Origin: Toxorhynchites rutilus septentrionalis
Taxonomy: Eukaryota; Arthropoda; Insecta; Diptera; Culicidae
DNA length: 64,000 nucleotides
Assembly (NCBI RefSeq): GCF_029784135.1
Contig: NC_073745.1
Location: 242,015,946-242,079,945 of the forward strand
Direction of reading: 5' to 3'
Part shown: one piece after another, positions 22,850-33,530 of the stretch
Numbering within the stretch: position 1 is the stretch's first letter
How the letters are laid out: every line of letters begins with the position of its first letter
Made by a program: the position numbers and the translations under genes
The notes under the pieces: generated by a model
What the model saw: only the letters and a program-made list of their open reading frames with translations
Database searches by the model: none
What the model was told of the DNA's origin: nothing

Positions 22850-23051
22850 AGTGGTGCTTTACGGCGCGTCACATTCCCTAGACAGCAAAAAGCCACCCGA
22901 TCCCGACCCTCGTTTGTTGTTCCTCACTCGGCCAAAGGGGTAAACCGTAACGCCGAATCCCGAGCAGGTCTAGCCGATTTTCGAATCATCGTGCAGCAGC
23001 ACACAAAATCCGTATCGAGTAACCTATTACTTAATCTTGACCGCGGGAAGC
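22850..23051. repeat. Captured 202-bp segment inside repeat E
   Basis: Differs from 18451-18652 at only two positions by eye (GCGCGTCAC for GCGCGCCAC, and GCCACCC for GCCTCCC). It replaces part of a repeat unit: the left junction shares TTTCA with the source flank, and the right junction goes directly into CCTCTCCCCTTAGAGA of the array. No target duplication or poly-A is visible. Confidence 0.8.
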
Positions 23052-24069
23052 ACAATCCTCTCCCCTTAGAGAGGGGGGAGGATTTGTATGACAACCCACC
23101 CTTAGAGAGCGGGAGGAGTGTCTAACCACCATAGAAATATTTATTGCACCCCAAAACTTCCACATGCCAAATTCGGTTTCATTTGTTTGATTAATTCTCG
23201 AGTAATGCAGAAATTTGTGTTTCATTTGTATGGCAGCCCCCCCTTAAAGAGGAGGGTGGAGAGTCTAACTATCATAGAAACATTTATTGTACCTTAAAAC
23301 CTCCACATACCAAATTTGGTTTCATTTGCTTGATTAATTCTCGAGTAATGCAAAATTGGTGTTTCATTTGTATGGCAGCCCCCCCTTAGAGAGGGGGGTG
23401 GAGAGTCTAACTATCATAGAAACATTTATTGCACCCTAAAATTTCAATATGCCTAATTTGGTTTCATTTGCTTGAATAATTCTCGTGTAATGCACAAATT
23501 TGTGTTTCATTTGTATGACAGCCCCCTTTCAGAAAGGGGGGAGGAGTATTCTACCACCGTAAAAACATTTATTGCACCCCAAAACCTCCACATACCAAAT
23601 TTGGTTTCATTTGCTTGATTAATTCTCGAGTAATGCAGAAATTTGTGTTTCATTTGTATGGCAGCCCCCCCCTTAGAGAGGAGGGTGAACAGTCTAACTA
23701 TCATAGAAACATTTATTGTACCTTAAAACCTCCACATACCAAATTTGGTTTCATTTGCTTGATTAATTCTCGAGTAATGCAAAATTGGTGTTTCATTTGT
23801 ATGGCAGCCCCCCCTTAGAGAGGGGGGTGGAGAGTCTTACCACTATAGAAACATTTATTGTACCCTAAAACCTTAATATGCCTAATTTGGTTTCATTTGC
23901 TTGATTAATTCCCGAGTAATGTAGAAATTTGTGTTTAATTTGTATGACAGCCCCCCTTAGAGAGGGGGGAGGGGTCTCAAACTATCTCGAAAACCTTCCC
24001 CAGCCCTAAAAACCCCTACATACCAATGTTCATGTTGATCGGTTCAGTAGTTTCCCAGTCCATAATAAT

Positions 24070-24102
<33 letters not shown>

Positions 24103-24112
24103 TGACAGACAG
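24070..24112 (+). repeat. GACA microsatellite tail of repeat E
   Basis: About ten copies of the tetramer GACA with two interruptions (AAAC, ACTG). It precedes the terminal T/A stretch of the element and marks its end. Confidence 0.85.
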
Positions 24113-24806
24113 AAATCCATTTTTATATATATAGATCCGGCGGCCGGATATTCGGCTCTCTATTAGCAAATACAAAATTGTGAGAAAGGGCGTATGACAC
24201 TTTTCGTTTAGAATAAGTACCCATAAAATTTTCTACAAGTAATTTAGAATAGTTTTATTTTGATAATAGTTTTATATTATTATAAATAGATTGTGAGTGT
24301 ATTGAGATAATTCGAATACTGGCCGAATGAGAGTAAAAGTTACATTACACATGTTACAGTCTGAGAGGGGGTACACTTACTTCACCACAAATCGAAATTA
24401 TTATGATCGGCGACGATTTCACTAATTTGAAGACTTGTCAACTGTTAGGTTTGGTGGAGAAGTGCATTGAGGTTTTATATATTCGAGGTAATTCCACATG
24501 TTCCGGCATCAAAGAAGTATTTGGATAAGCACGTGACTGCACAAAGAACACCGGACTTACTTCGTATGAGAACATGTTTAAACGTTGGAGCGGTTGTTTT
24601 AACTGCTTAGAAGAAGATCAAAATTATCTGATTGCAATCTTTTTAAACGCAAGGTTCAGGTCTGATCATAACAACTTATTGCCGTCTTTAACGAAACGAA
24701 ACCGATGGAGCTGAATAAAACTTTGATGATATGAGTTGATAATAATTTAATTTCAATAAGATTTTGACATCACACCTTATTTTTAATCACGTGTAAATGA
24801 GGTTTA

Positions 24807-25315
24807 GCAGTTCGGCTGAAAAGTTATTAAGGTTGACGTATAGATGGCACCTCTTGCAAAAATCTACTTCACCATCACAAAGCACCATCTTTCAATGGAT
24901 ACGTGTTAAAATTCGACAGCAATCGGTCGAGTGGTTCGTGAGTTACAGCATTGAGAGTGAAGCAATTTTTGTTATTGTGAAAAAAATGAAAAAATCCAAA
25001 TTTCGTGTATTGATGGCAAAATTGGGCTTCGAATTGCTTCCGCATCCACCGTATTCTCCAGATCTGGCCCCCAGCGACTATTATCTGTTCGCATAACTGA
25101 AGAGAATGCTCGTTGGCAAGAAATTTGAGACCTATTTTGAGGGAAACCGGAAAGAGTACTATAAAAATGGTATCGAAAAGTTGCAAGATCGCTATAAACG
25201 CTTTATCGCCCTCGAAGGCAATTATGTTGAATAATAAAAACATAATTGCCTATATTGCAATTTGCAAAAAAAAGAGTTTTACTGTATTACCTTATAAACT
25301 TTTCAGCCGAACTGT
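24807..25315 (+). mobile_element. Internally deleted mariner (irritans-like ends)
   Basis: TA at 24805-24806 and 25316-25317. The inverted ends are GCAGTTCGGCTGAAAAGTTA and (inward from right) ACAGTTCGGCTGAAAAGTTT, similar for about 27 bp. It is 509 bp against about 1.3 kb for a full mariner. The end sequence (…GGCTGAAAAGT…) resembles the irritans subfamily that includes Himar1. Confidence 0.8.
24955..25234 (+). pseudogene. mariner transposase C-terminal remnant
   Basis: The motif LGFELLPHPPYSPDLAPSDY contains the third catalytic Asp of the D,D34D triad (PYSPDLAPSD). The C-terminal signature follows: KEYYKNGIEKLQDRY and then FIALEGNYVE with TAA at 25232-25234. A stop replaces a codon after YYLFA (25094-25096), and about ten residues are missing after GKKF. 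The DNA-binding half and the first two Asp residues are deleted, so it is inactive. Confidence 0.8.
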
Positions 25316-25455
25316 TATATGCAATTGTGTTATAGTTTATCTTATGTTAATAAGAATTTTGTTTTAGTTAGTGAGTCACTATCCGGTATCCGGCCGGATA
25401 ACAAATATTGGCCGGATAGGCCGGGTACCGGATAGTTGCCGGATATACGTTTCAT

Positions 25456-25530
25456 CTCTAGAGGCAGTGTAATGGTGTGGGGATGCTTTTTCTGGGCTGG
25501 TGTTGGAAATCTGGTGGGAAGCTATTATAC
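25456..25530 (+). pseudogene. Tc1-like transposase, middle piece
   Basis: The frame SRGSVMVWGCFFWAGVGNLV matches the conserved Tc1 core around the second catalytic region (GGGSVMVWGCFSW in typical members). It fits as a later part of the gene whose N-terminus is at 22019-22228; the intervening residues were lost or lie under the nested elements. Nothing downstream resembles the C-terminus. Confidence 0.6.
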
Positions 25531-25990
25531 TTGTTTTCTATTTTTATTTTGCATGTCATTCAATGGCTTAAGTTTTATGAATTGAATCCAACTAAATATG
25601 ATGAAAATGCAATGAAAAAATGTTAAGACTCATAAATTTGCTATTTTCGCTCAACAAAATTGTTTTTATTCAATCAAAATTGAGAAAATCGTTATCTAAT
25701 CAATACAATGTAAACAATACTTTACGCTTAATACGCTCAAGATGTATAGAAGTATTACTACTAGGTGGGCCAATCTGCTAAAACCACTCTGCAGCCATCT
25801 TGAAAGTCTACTGTGTTCTGTTTACAAACAAAACACAATACGTTTTTTATAACCAAATTGCCATATGATACGGCCATTTGCTTACAGACGTTTATTCGGT
25901 GGAAGCTAGTTTGATCTCGTGAATTTTTATTTCGTTTTGTTGAGTTTATTCGGTGCGGAATAAGCACACAACGTTCATAGTCGCTACAAA
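25530..25990. other. Unassigned AT-rich sequence
   Basis: No gene or repeat edge seen; the 68-codon minus-strand frame (25761-25967) has no motif. Confidence 0.4.
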
Positions 25991-25996
25991 AATAAT

Positions 25997-26104
25997 GGGC
26001 CTGATCACCAACGTCACTTCACGGTGAAAACGAAATAAATTGTATGTGATTTGTATGCATTCATTCCGTTTTCACCGTGAAGTGATGTTCGTGATCAGGT
26101 CCAA
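25997..26104. mobile_element. Short hairpin MITE
   Basis: GGGCCTGATCACCAACGTCA (from 25997) and the reverse complement of the right end (GATGTTCGTGATCAGGTCC) form inverted arms of about 38 bp with a few mismatches around a central spacer. No ORF. It is too short and divergent to assign to a superfamily. Confidence 0.55.
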
Positions 26105-26234
26105 TGTGCAATACGGCAATGGTCAAAGGACGGAGGAGCAAATTTTGCGAGAAAAGAAAATGCATCCCGGTTGAAGTGAGTAGCTAATAACAATAACATT
26201 TTCAATTAACAGTAATAACATTTGTTTAATCCCC

Positions 26235-26600
26235 AAGGAACCCCCACAATTTTCATTTATATACCTGGTTCTACGATGGCTTACTCTACAAATATACGCG
26301 GCTAAGTACACGATAAAAAATACGGATCCTCTGAAGCAATTCCGTGCAAACAACGTTATTAATCGCGATCTGAAGCCGTAGAACATTCTGCTGACGGACA
26401 ATTGCAATGAAAAATTAGCCGATTTCGAGTAGTCCGCTCATATCCATTCGAATCGATGGAAAACGATGTGCGGCACTCTGGATTACCTGCTACAGGCCAT
26501 GTGAAGATATACAATGACTCCGTGGGACAGCACAGTGTTTGATAATTCTGTGCTTCGAGTTTTGCGAGAACATTAAAAATGTTTGAGACGTTAGCAAATT
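26235..26600 (+). pseudogene. Aurora-type protein kinase pseudogene fragment
   Basis: Aurora kinases are Ser/Thr kinases of mitosis. Three blocks in order match one: PHNFHLYTWFYD (about 26242), then NNVINRDLKP with stop for Glu in PEN then NILLTD (catalytic loop, about 26347-26402), then KLADF(E)(stop)S...CGTLDY (DFG motif changed, activation loop, about 26411-26480). CGTLDYLPPEM is characteristic of the Aurora family. Frames shift between blocks and at least four stops occur. No introns separate blocks that are exonic in ordinary genes, so a processed copy is likely. It is not functional. Confidence 0.6.
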
Positions 26601-26639
26601 TACGATATTGAGAGCAGTTCGGATTTGGTGTGGAGAGGA

Positions 26640-28020
26640 GACGATCTAGCTTTTATGATTATGAGCATAGGTGAAACTACGCCAAGTTGTATGAAGGAAG
26701 GAAGGAAAGTATTGAATTAAAGAGACTTTAAACTCTGAGAGTAAGTTGTATGAAGGTTCCCGAATACAATAAAAATTATAATTTTTATGTTTTTAATTAT
26801 ATTTTGTCGTTATAATGATTATTACATTTCAGTGTGGATCATGATACCAGTCAACTAATTCGGTGAGCTCGGTAAAGGCAGCAGAAAAGTCGAAAGTAAA
26901 AGAACCCCGGTAATGATAAGCTATGCTCTTATATTACATCAAATATGCTGATTTGTATGAACATCCCGATGAGAACTGTTAATCGGCAAACGATTCCAAT
27001 ACGGTCGAGATACTAGCGAAGGGAATCATTACAGGATTGAATTCATTCGTTTAGAACATATTCAAGAGGCGGTTGAACTTATTCAGCAAAACCAATGCAT
27101 CGGAGTTAGCTGTTCGATTTGTAGCGAAGATGATTGTGAGGATAAATATCTATAGACAAGAAGAGTGACTCAAATGATTCGTATGTCTAAAACGATATGT
27201 AAGTTCCATGTTTTCAAGATGCAAATCCGTTTTTTTTATACCTCGTATAACTAAAAATCCATTATATTATAAAAAAAACTCTTCTAATTGATTATATCTT
27301 TTCGTACACTTGAATTATTGTAATACTATAATAGATCACTTCTATTTTTAGAACTGTTATCCAACAAATTGTGATCCATTAATTTCACGGCTTTTTCAAT
27401 CCTTACTTCATTTATTGTCCACGCTAGACTGACATATCTAAGTATGAACAACGTATCTTCGAGTTCACCAATATACAATAATGACCCAGTTTTTTATTAC
27501 CCCGTGGCACCATTTTTCTAATCGTAAAACATTTTTTTCTACTATACAAAATATTATATAATTATTATTATATCTTTGCGTGTATGTTTACATTGTTAGC
27601 TGGAATAATATATAAATTACATTATCGTACAGATTGGATCATCGATTTCCACGTCAAATGTGAAATATAAAAGGAATAATTTATTGGACCAAAGCAGCGT
27701 TTCAAACAAAATTTTTATTGCTGTATTCATCCTCGAAATGTAAATTTAATTCCACTAATACAATTTTGTATTTAAATTGGAATATTGCTGAATACCAATA
27801 AGAAAACTAGTTTTGTGATTTTAAACAAGTACATTCCAGGCAAAATAAATAAAAGTATATTCCTGAAGTTTCCGATTATGACAAATGTTTTAAATTATCT
27901 ACAACTCGAAATGACTGAATTTAAGCAAAAAATAATGATAATAATTATTATTTTATCATATGAAGCATTTTTCCAATCCAATATCATTGCTTATTCGATT
28001 TCTCTATTCACTGTTTGCTA
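26640..28020. other. AT-rich sequence, no recognised feature
   Basis: Contains a small GAAG tract (about 26690). The stretch 26960-27150 is GC-richer and could be a continuation of the kinase pseudogene or another decayed exon, but I could not align it to anything. Confidence 0.4.
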
Positions 28021-28027
28021 GAGATAA

Positions 28028-28690
28028 TCACCAATTGCAATTAGCGTCTAGTGGTCCTTGCGGTTGATATGTTGGTCTCTGCTCCATTGGATCACTCGCT
28101 ATCAACGCCAGACCCGAATCTAAGTCTTCGGATATTTTGTCGCAGATTATATCGACCAGTCTGAAATGAATGGCAATGAATTTTGTATAGAATCATAGCA
28201 CCTCAACCATACCTCCACGTATACGTTCTCTAACTGTTTGCCACGTTTAAGAAATGCTTCACGCTCGTATTTCATACCACACTCACTTCTTATATGTGGT
28301 ACATTGGTGTACTTAACATTCCACCAGAAAGAGTGGAGAAGTATCCTATGAGTAGCTCTTTATCTGCGTTATCCTGTTGGAAAATATTTTTATAGTGCAT
28401 TAATTCTTACCGCAATATATCAATGTTCATAGTAAATATCAATCTTACCAATTCTGAATAGAGTAAGAGCTTTCCTCGTTCGTAATGCCATACATACGAA
28501 TTATGTAGTTGTAATTATACGACATCGTTTGCTGTCCAACAGTGTCCTGTTGAGTCTATAAATTAAGTGTTGGATGCAGGAGTAGTGTTTTAACCGTAAA
28601 ACCAATTCCAACCGTGAACACTAAAGAAACTATTAAAGCATCATCGGCTACACCGCTTCCCGTAACATTATAATTGAGCTGCAGTTTAGA
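28028..28690 (-). pseudogene. Intron-bearing gene remnant, protein unknown
   Basis: On the minus strand there is an alternation of coding-like and intron-like text. One piece reads ATHRILLHSFWWNVKYTNVP then RSECGMKYEREAFLKRGKQL, ending at a GAG|GTATGG donor (about 28213). A short intron ends in TTTCAG (about 28162), and the last piece reads VDIICDKISEDLDSGLALIA and QPQGPLDANCNW with TGA at 28028-28030. An upstream piece reads GSGVADDALIVSLVFTVGIG, possibly a membrane segment, then SYNYNYIIRMYGITNEE. The reading phases do not join cleanly at the splice sites and one stop intervenes, so it looks decayed. I do not recognise the family. Confidence 0.35.
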
Positions 28691-28923
28691 CAAAAAAGCG
28701 AATACACAATCTCTACTTTATGACAGCTTCCATGTACATACATATATATCAGCAATCCCTCTCCCGCCTTACTTCGAAAACAATCCCCTCTCATACTTTT
28801 CGCTACTTACCACTCCCCTCGCTAACTTATTGAAGAAACGGCCTCACCTTAGTAATACTTCCATTCATCTTGAATACGCTTAAAGATCGATTGTCAACAA
28901 TACCGCACAGCTCTAACGGTCAT

Positions 28924-28999
28924 AACATGAAGATACGAGGGGTTATTCAAAGGTTTTGAATAACATAAAGATACGAGGGGTTATTCAAAGGTTTTGAAA
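28924..28999 (+). repeat. Direct repeat, 2 x 38 bp
   Basis: Two consecutive 38-bp units that share GATACGAGGGGTTATTCAAA and AGGTTTTGAA, differing at about two positions. It may be a small local tandem duplication or the end of an element. Confidence 0.8.
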
Positions 29000-29489
29000 T
29001 ATTTTTTTATTAGGTTTATTAATATTTTTTTGGCGGTGGGCTCTCATTTTTGTTTTTGCACACATTAAAGAAGTCATAATAGGGAGTAAACAAAATCTAA
29101 CAAACACGACAAAACTTGTTAATTACTTGATAGTTACTAAATAATGAGTGGAACAAAATCGCATTAGAAGTCACAACTAAGCCTGTTGAATCAATGCCAC
29201 GGCCATGCCAAGCTGTCATTCATGCCAAGGATGGCAAGGTTACTTTCATATCACATGACTATGATTTGAATTCAAATTCACCGATTGAAAAATAAACATG
29301 ATTCTGATAAAGCTTCTGGCATAATTTTGGTGAATTACTTGGGAAACTTGAAAATGAATCAGGGATGGATAAACGCTTTGTTATATACTGTATGTTCTAT
29401 GAACATGGATGCTTTTGGTTCGTTGAAGTCGAAGTTCTGATTGTTGACGATTCTACCAGTAAAGAAGTTAGCCAGCATGAGTATCGATC

Positions 29490-29850
29490 TTCAATGGTTC
29501 TTGAGCTTGAGCTTGAGCTTGGGTAGACTGTACAATTCGTAGTTGCTCTCCGTGATTGACTTGAACCAACCAAATTGCACAAAGAACACAGAATGACGCT
29601 TGGGATTAGCAAATCATTCTCGTTGTGCAATTTTCGGTGATTCGAGCTTTAAATGGTCAATAACGACGCCGGCCACGTCCTTACAGTCACCAGAGGAAGG
29701 GAAGGAATGTTAGTACGATATTCGCCGCCCGAAGGCCAGAAGGGTCGCCTCTATAGCGTGGTTCCCTAGCGTTTATCATGGAAGGGATAGTTGTTAGTGG
29801 GAATGGTTAAGAAAAATCAGGATTCACTGCGGTAAGTGATGTGATTCTAA
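29490..29850 (+). repeat. Probable dispersed retroposon fragment
   Basis: Starts after a GAGCTT hexamer tract (29504-29521) with GGGTAGACTGTACAATTCGT and continues GC-richer to about 29830. The hexamer-plus-GGGTAGACTGT arrangement resembles a very common Aedes repeat that I recall but cannot name with certainty. The 77-codon minus frame (29397-29630) is Ser-rich and unremarkable. Confidence 0.3.
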
Positions 29851-30398
29851 ATATGTGAACTCTCAACTATTAGGCGAAATAAGATTTGAAGAAAATACAT
29901 ACATTCCGTTATTCATCGTGCGTAGTACATAGATATTTTTCCTAACCTGAGAAGGTCATAAAAACTCTAAAGAACTGGAGAGTTAAAGAATTGAATAATT
30001 GAAGAATGAATAATTAAACAATTATAGAATTAGATGAGGAAGAATTACAAAATTACAAGGTACTTAACACACAAACTACCTGTCCACAATCGGGAATACA
30101 CTGCCTTGTTTTGTTGTCGTGCGCCACAAAAAAAAATAAGAATAGCGTGAAGGTAGAAGAGAATCGAGCCGTATTTATGCGAATAGAGCGTAGGATACAA
30201 ACCCGCATCAGAATGACTCTCCACATATAAAACAATCATTACTCACAACTACACATAGAGTCTCAAGAACACTGTTAACACATTAAGGAGCGCACGTTTT
30301 GGGGCAAACTTGAACGCTTCATTTGTTCGGATTCCACGAATGAGATAGTTTCTTCCGATGTGGATGAGACGAAGGCGAGCCATCGGTAGTCCTTGTTA

Positions 30399-30691
30399 AG
30401 ACGCGTCCACATTACGCCAATCGGCCTTGGCTTGCCGACGTGCCGAAAACCGACTCGAATCAAACCGAACCCAACCCGAAACAAGTGGGTCCGGTTCGAG
30501 AAAGTCGAACCAAAACAAAACGAAGTAAATTAGCGTTGACGACATTGTGCTCTGTGTGTTCGTGACGACTTCGTGCATCCGACGGGACTTCGGCTTCGTG
30601 CACCCGATGGGGCGTCCACATTACATAACGAATCGAATATGCCGCCTGGTACAGACCGATCGGCATCATTCGGCATGATGTGGACGCGCCT
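30399..30691. mobile_element. PIF/Harbinger-like MITE with TTA duplication
   Basis: TTA occurs at 30396-30398 and 30692-30694. The ends are AGACGCGTCCACATTACG and, inward from right, AGGCGCGTCCACATCATG. The 293-bp interior is partly palindromic, with GCGTCCACATTA repeated at 30610. TTA/TWA duplications suit PIF/Harbinger or related elements. Several minus-strand frames cross it but none is protein-like. Confidence 0.65.
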
Positions 30692-30699
30692 TTAGATTC

Positions 30700-33525
30700 T
30701 TGGATTTAACCTTCAAGTGTAAAAAACATTGAACGGTTCGCAATTGTTAAGAAGGTTTTAGCTTTAGAAGATTTGATATAGAGAGAGAGTAATAGAAATA
30801 AAATGGTAAAGTAAAACAAATGACTCTGCCTTTCATCGTCGACCTCCCTGCGTAAACACGTGCTTCAAATAAATAATCTGAAAACAAAACCTTGAAATTT
30901 TGTATTGCAATAACGTTAAATACGCAGTTTCGATTTCGGTAGTGAAAGAAACCAGTATTATACACAAGCGCACTATGAGTAAGGGGCAGAAAAACATGTC
31001 GCAACACGAAGTTAACAGCCTTCGGGACACTTTGCATCACAAACAGATTTTGAAAACAAAAATACCAGGAACATAAATCTTGTATACAGTGGTTGTGCTG
31101 CGAATGCAAAATAAATCTTGCTTGTATCAACGATGAATTGGGAAACAAAAACAAAATGTAATACTCTACGCGCGTATGTGCGTAGTGAAAACAGAAATAC
31201 GGACACATATACTTCCAAAACTCTCCTTCTCCCCACCAACACAAAAACACGCCGCCGATGCATGGAGCACCTGTAAACCTTCCCGTACAGAAATGCACTA
31301 GAAATCCGAATCGGCACACAAATTACATAATCCAAAGATAGCTACACGTAAGGAACAGTCACTAGAACCCTCTAGCTCCCCCAATATTACAGAGTTATGC
31401 CTCTCTGCGCCCATCTCTTAAATAAATGGGAAAATGTTTGTGATCATGTTGACCAAAACCCCATGCAAATCAACAATCACACAGACACATGCATCTCACT
31501 GCATCGGCTGAATCGAACAAACACACATCAATAGGCACACCACTCGCATGGAAGAAACATCTAAAACACACACAGAAGCAAAAACGAATTGCGCACAAAA
31601 TGCTCACGCCGAACCATGTTAAAAAGTTCACAGAATTCACCGATAGCCTTTGGAATTCTTCACAAATTTTCACCGTTTCCGTTGAAATTAGCTCCACCAA
31701 AATACAATTTCACCATCACTCAAGATGAAGACATCATGACGCGAATCCAGTTGGTATCGAATGCCATCGAAAATATGCGCGATCCCTGCGGGGGAAAGCA
31801 CAGGACACTTTCGTTATAAACGCGAAGCGAATCAAATACACGTCCACACCGGGCGACGATACGATCGCAACTCCGAGTATCGATCTTCAATGGTTTCATG
31901 AAAAAACTTCACCGGTGTTTCAAAATAACATTAATTATTTTATATTATAAAAATTTCACAGAAGTACTCACAGCAAGAATATAATACATATTTGCTAGCC
32001 TGGTAAGACCAAATTTCTCCAAATTTCGAATATACCATTTTATGAATTTTGGGGTCAATGTGATCGGTAATCAGACTCTTAGAACTAGAGGAGCTGATGA
32101 ATGAATTGCTCTTGCAATGCAAGCGTTAAGGAGCTATGTTATTCTTATAAAGTGGTTAGTCATGAACTAACTACAACGCCAATGTTTTCGTTGATATCCG
32201 GATGGCATGTTTTTTCTTCCTTTAACTTCACCAACAAAAAAAAACTTAAGCCGTTCAACCATCTCCGATCAAAAAGCCATAAGCACCAACAACTAGCATG
32301 ATTTATTGCCGAGAGCATGAAAAAGAAACGTCTGCCACCTGTTAGTGACCGATCTCGTATTTATTGCATTCAAATGATACCTCTCAGCCTTGTTCGGTTC
32401 CCACACGCTTTTGCCACACTCAGAAAGCCGACCCATCCTACTCAAACACGAATGCATCAGTGTTAACGTGAAATCGCAGATAGGAAAGCAGTGCACAAGA
32501 GCCACCGCAGCGATTAATAACTATTATCATAAAGACATGAAATATATGATTTCAATAAAACAATAAATCAATAAAAAGCGCGCCCCGTGAAAGGTCTTCA
32601 TATCGTCTCGTCAGACGAACGGCTCGAGAGATCGCGGGACCCCGAATCCACCTGAGCCGATATGTGATGCGCGCGATATGCATCCCATTCCTCCACACAG
32701 AAAAAAAAATATTATCTTCTTTTATAATGCTATCAACGGGATTCTGAAATCTCGCCCCGGCGGACAGTCCCACGAATCGCTTCAGGAGATTATATTTGGA
32801 ATTGGAAAATAGACAGAACGGTAACCCTGCTGGGCAGCGGTACGTGGCGATATGGCGTCGTCGCAAACAGGAAATCGAATGAAATAAATTAATTGTGTCG
32901 GCTCGACCCGGTCACTTTGGGATCCGTGGACCAGAGAACGCAATCGGCTCGAGTCGTTTGATATAGAAATTAATAATTGTCTCGGGAGTTTACAGGCGGC
33001 ATCAGGGTGGAGACATAGTGGACATGTTTGTCACAAAAGGTGCCCTGCGATCCACATGCGCAGGGGGCCCTTCCGATGACTGATGTGTGACCATTATATG
33101 GATTGGGTGAAAATTCGATATTGATTGGAATTGATACGCCACCATTTATTCTAGGTGAAGCAGAACGAGGAGAGCCCGATGGTGAAAGCTGTGCCTACAT
33201 TTTCAATTGAAAATTTGTGCAATGAATACAAACGTTAGTGTAATGTTCTGCCATCATGTAAATGGATCGAAATATCGAAATATTAGCTGAAATAGTGGTT
33301 CACTGTATCGCTACTTTCTGGAAATTAATTACTGTTATATGGTTGAGTTCTAACATTATTTTTTATTCAACCTCCTTGAACTGAACCCTTTTGTCAGGTT
33401 TTGAGAAATTTCAGGACCAACTTGTTGAGACGCTTTTGTTTTCAATTACTTTTTGGGTTTTATGGAGCTTTTGGTTGGTATCCCTCGAGATGTGAGTTAC
33501 ATGATCCACCACACTATAGAATTAT
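30700..33525. other. Long stretch without recognised genes
   Basis: Mixed composition. Overlapping frames at 30747-31335 (up to 190 codons, minus) are Cys/Phe-rich and overlap in three frames, which argues against coding. A 21-bp match, GAGTATCGATCTTCAATGGT plus T, links 31878 to 29483. No repeat boundaries or RNA genes seen. Confidence 0.35.
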
Positions 33526-33530
33526 ATACC

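Larger units (their letters stand above)
22273..24136 (+). mobile_element. Repeat E copy 3, long copy with tandem array
   Basis: Begins CTAGCTGACCCAGCTAACTT and ends in a GACA tract plus TTTTATATATATAGAT. It therefore carries both family ends. Between them are eight or so units of about 142 bp (pyrimidine block, GTATGGCAGCCCCC, TAGAAACATTTATTGCACCC, AATTTGGTTTCATTTGCTTG). Units at 23226-23656 resemble those from 23657 on as a group of three, a higher-order period of about 431 bp. A 202-bp foreign segment interrupts the array at 22850-23051. No transposase or reverse transcriptase is encoded. Confidence 0.75.
24137..25445. mobile_element. GCCGGATA-ended element (hAT-like?), hosting a mariner
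   Basis: The left end has TCCGGCGGCCGGATATTCGG (24136-24156) and the right end has repeated ATCCGGCCGGATA motifs (25383-25445), giving palindrome-rich subterminal ends. The interior has no transposase I recognise except that of the nested mariner at 24807-25315. CCGGATA-type subterminal repeats resemble those of some hAT elements, but an 8-bp duplication was not found, so the class is uncertain. Confidence 0.4.

Noticed and set aside
22273..24136. CRISPR-like array
   Set aside because: Units are about 142 bp, contiguous and diverged with no spacers; this is an insect tandem repeat within an interspersed element.
30747..31335. 190-codon and overlapping ORFs, minus strand
   Set aside because: Three overlapping frames on one strand rich in Cys, Phe and His, typical of chance frames in this composition.
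29483..31900. Shared GAGTATCGATCTTCAATGGT (DREF-like TATCGAT) sites
   Set aside because: Two occurrences of a short word without other similarity; probably chance or tiny repeat fragments.
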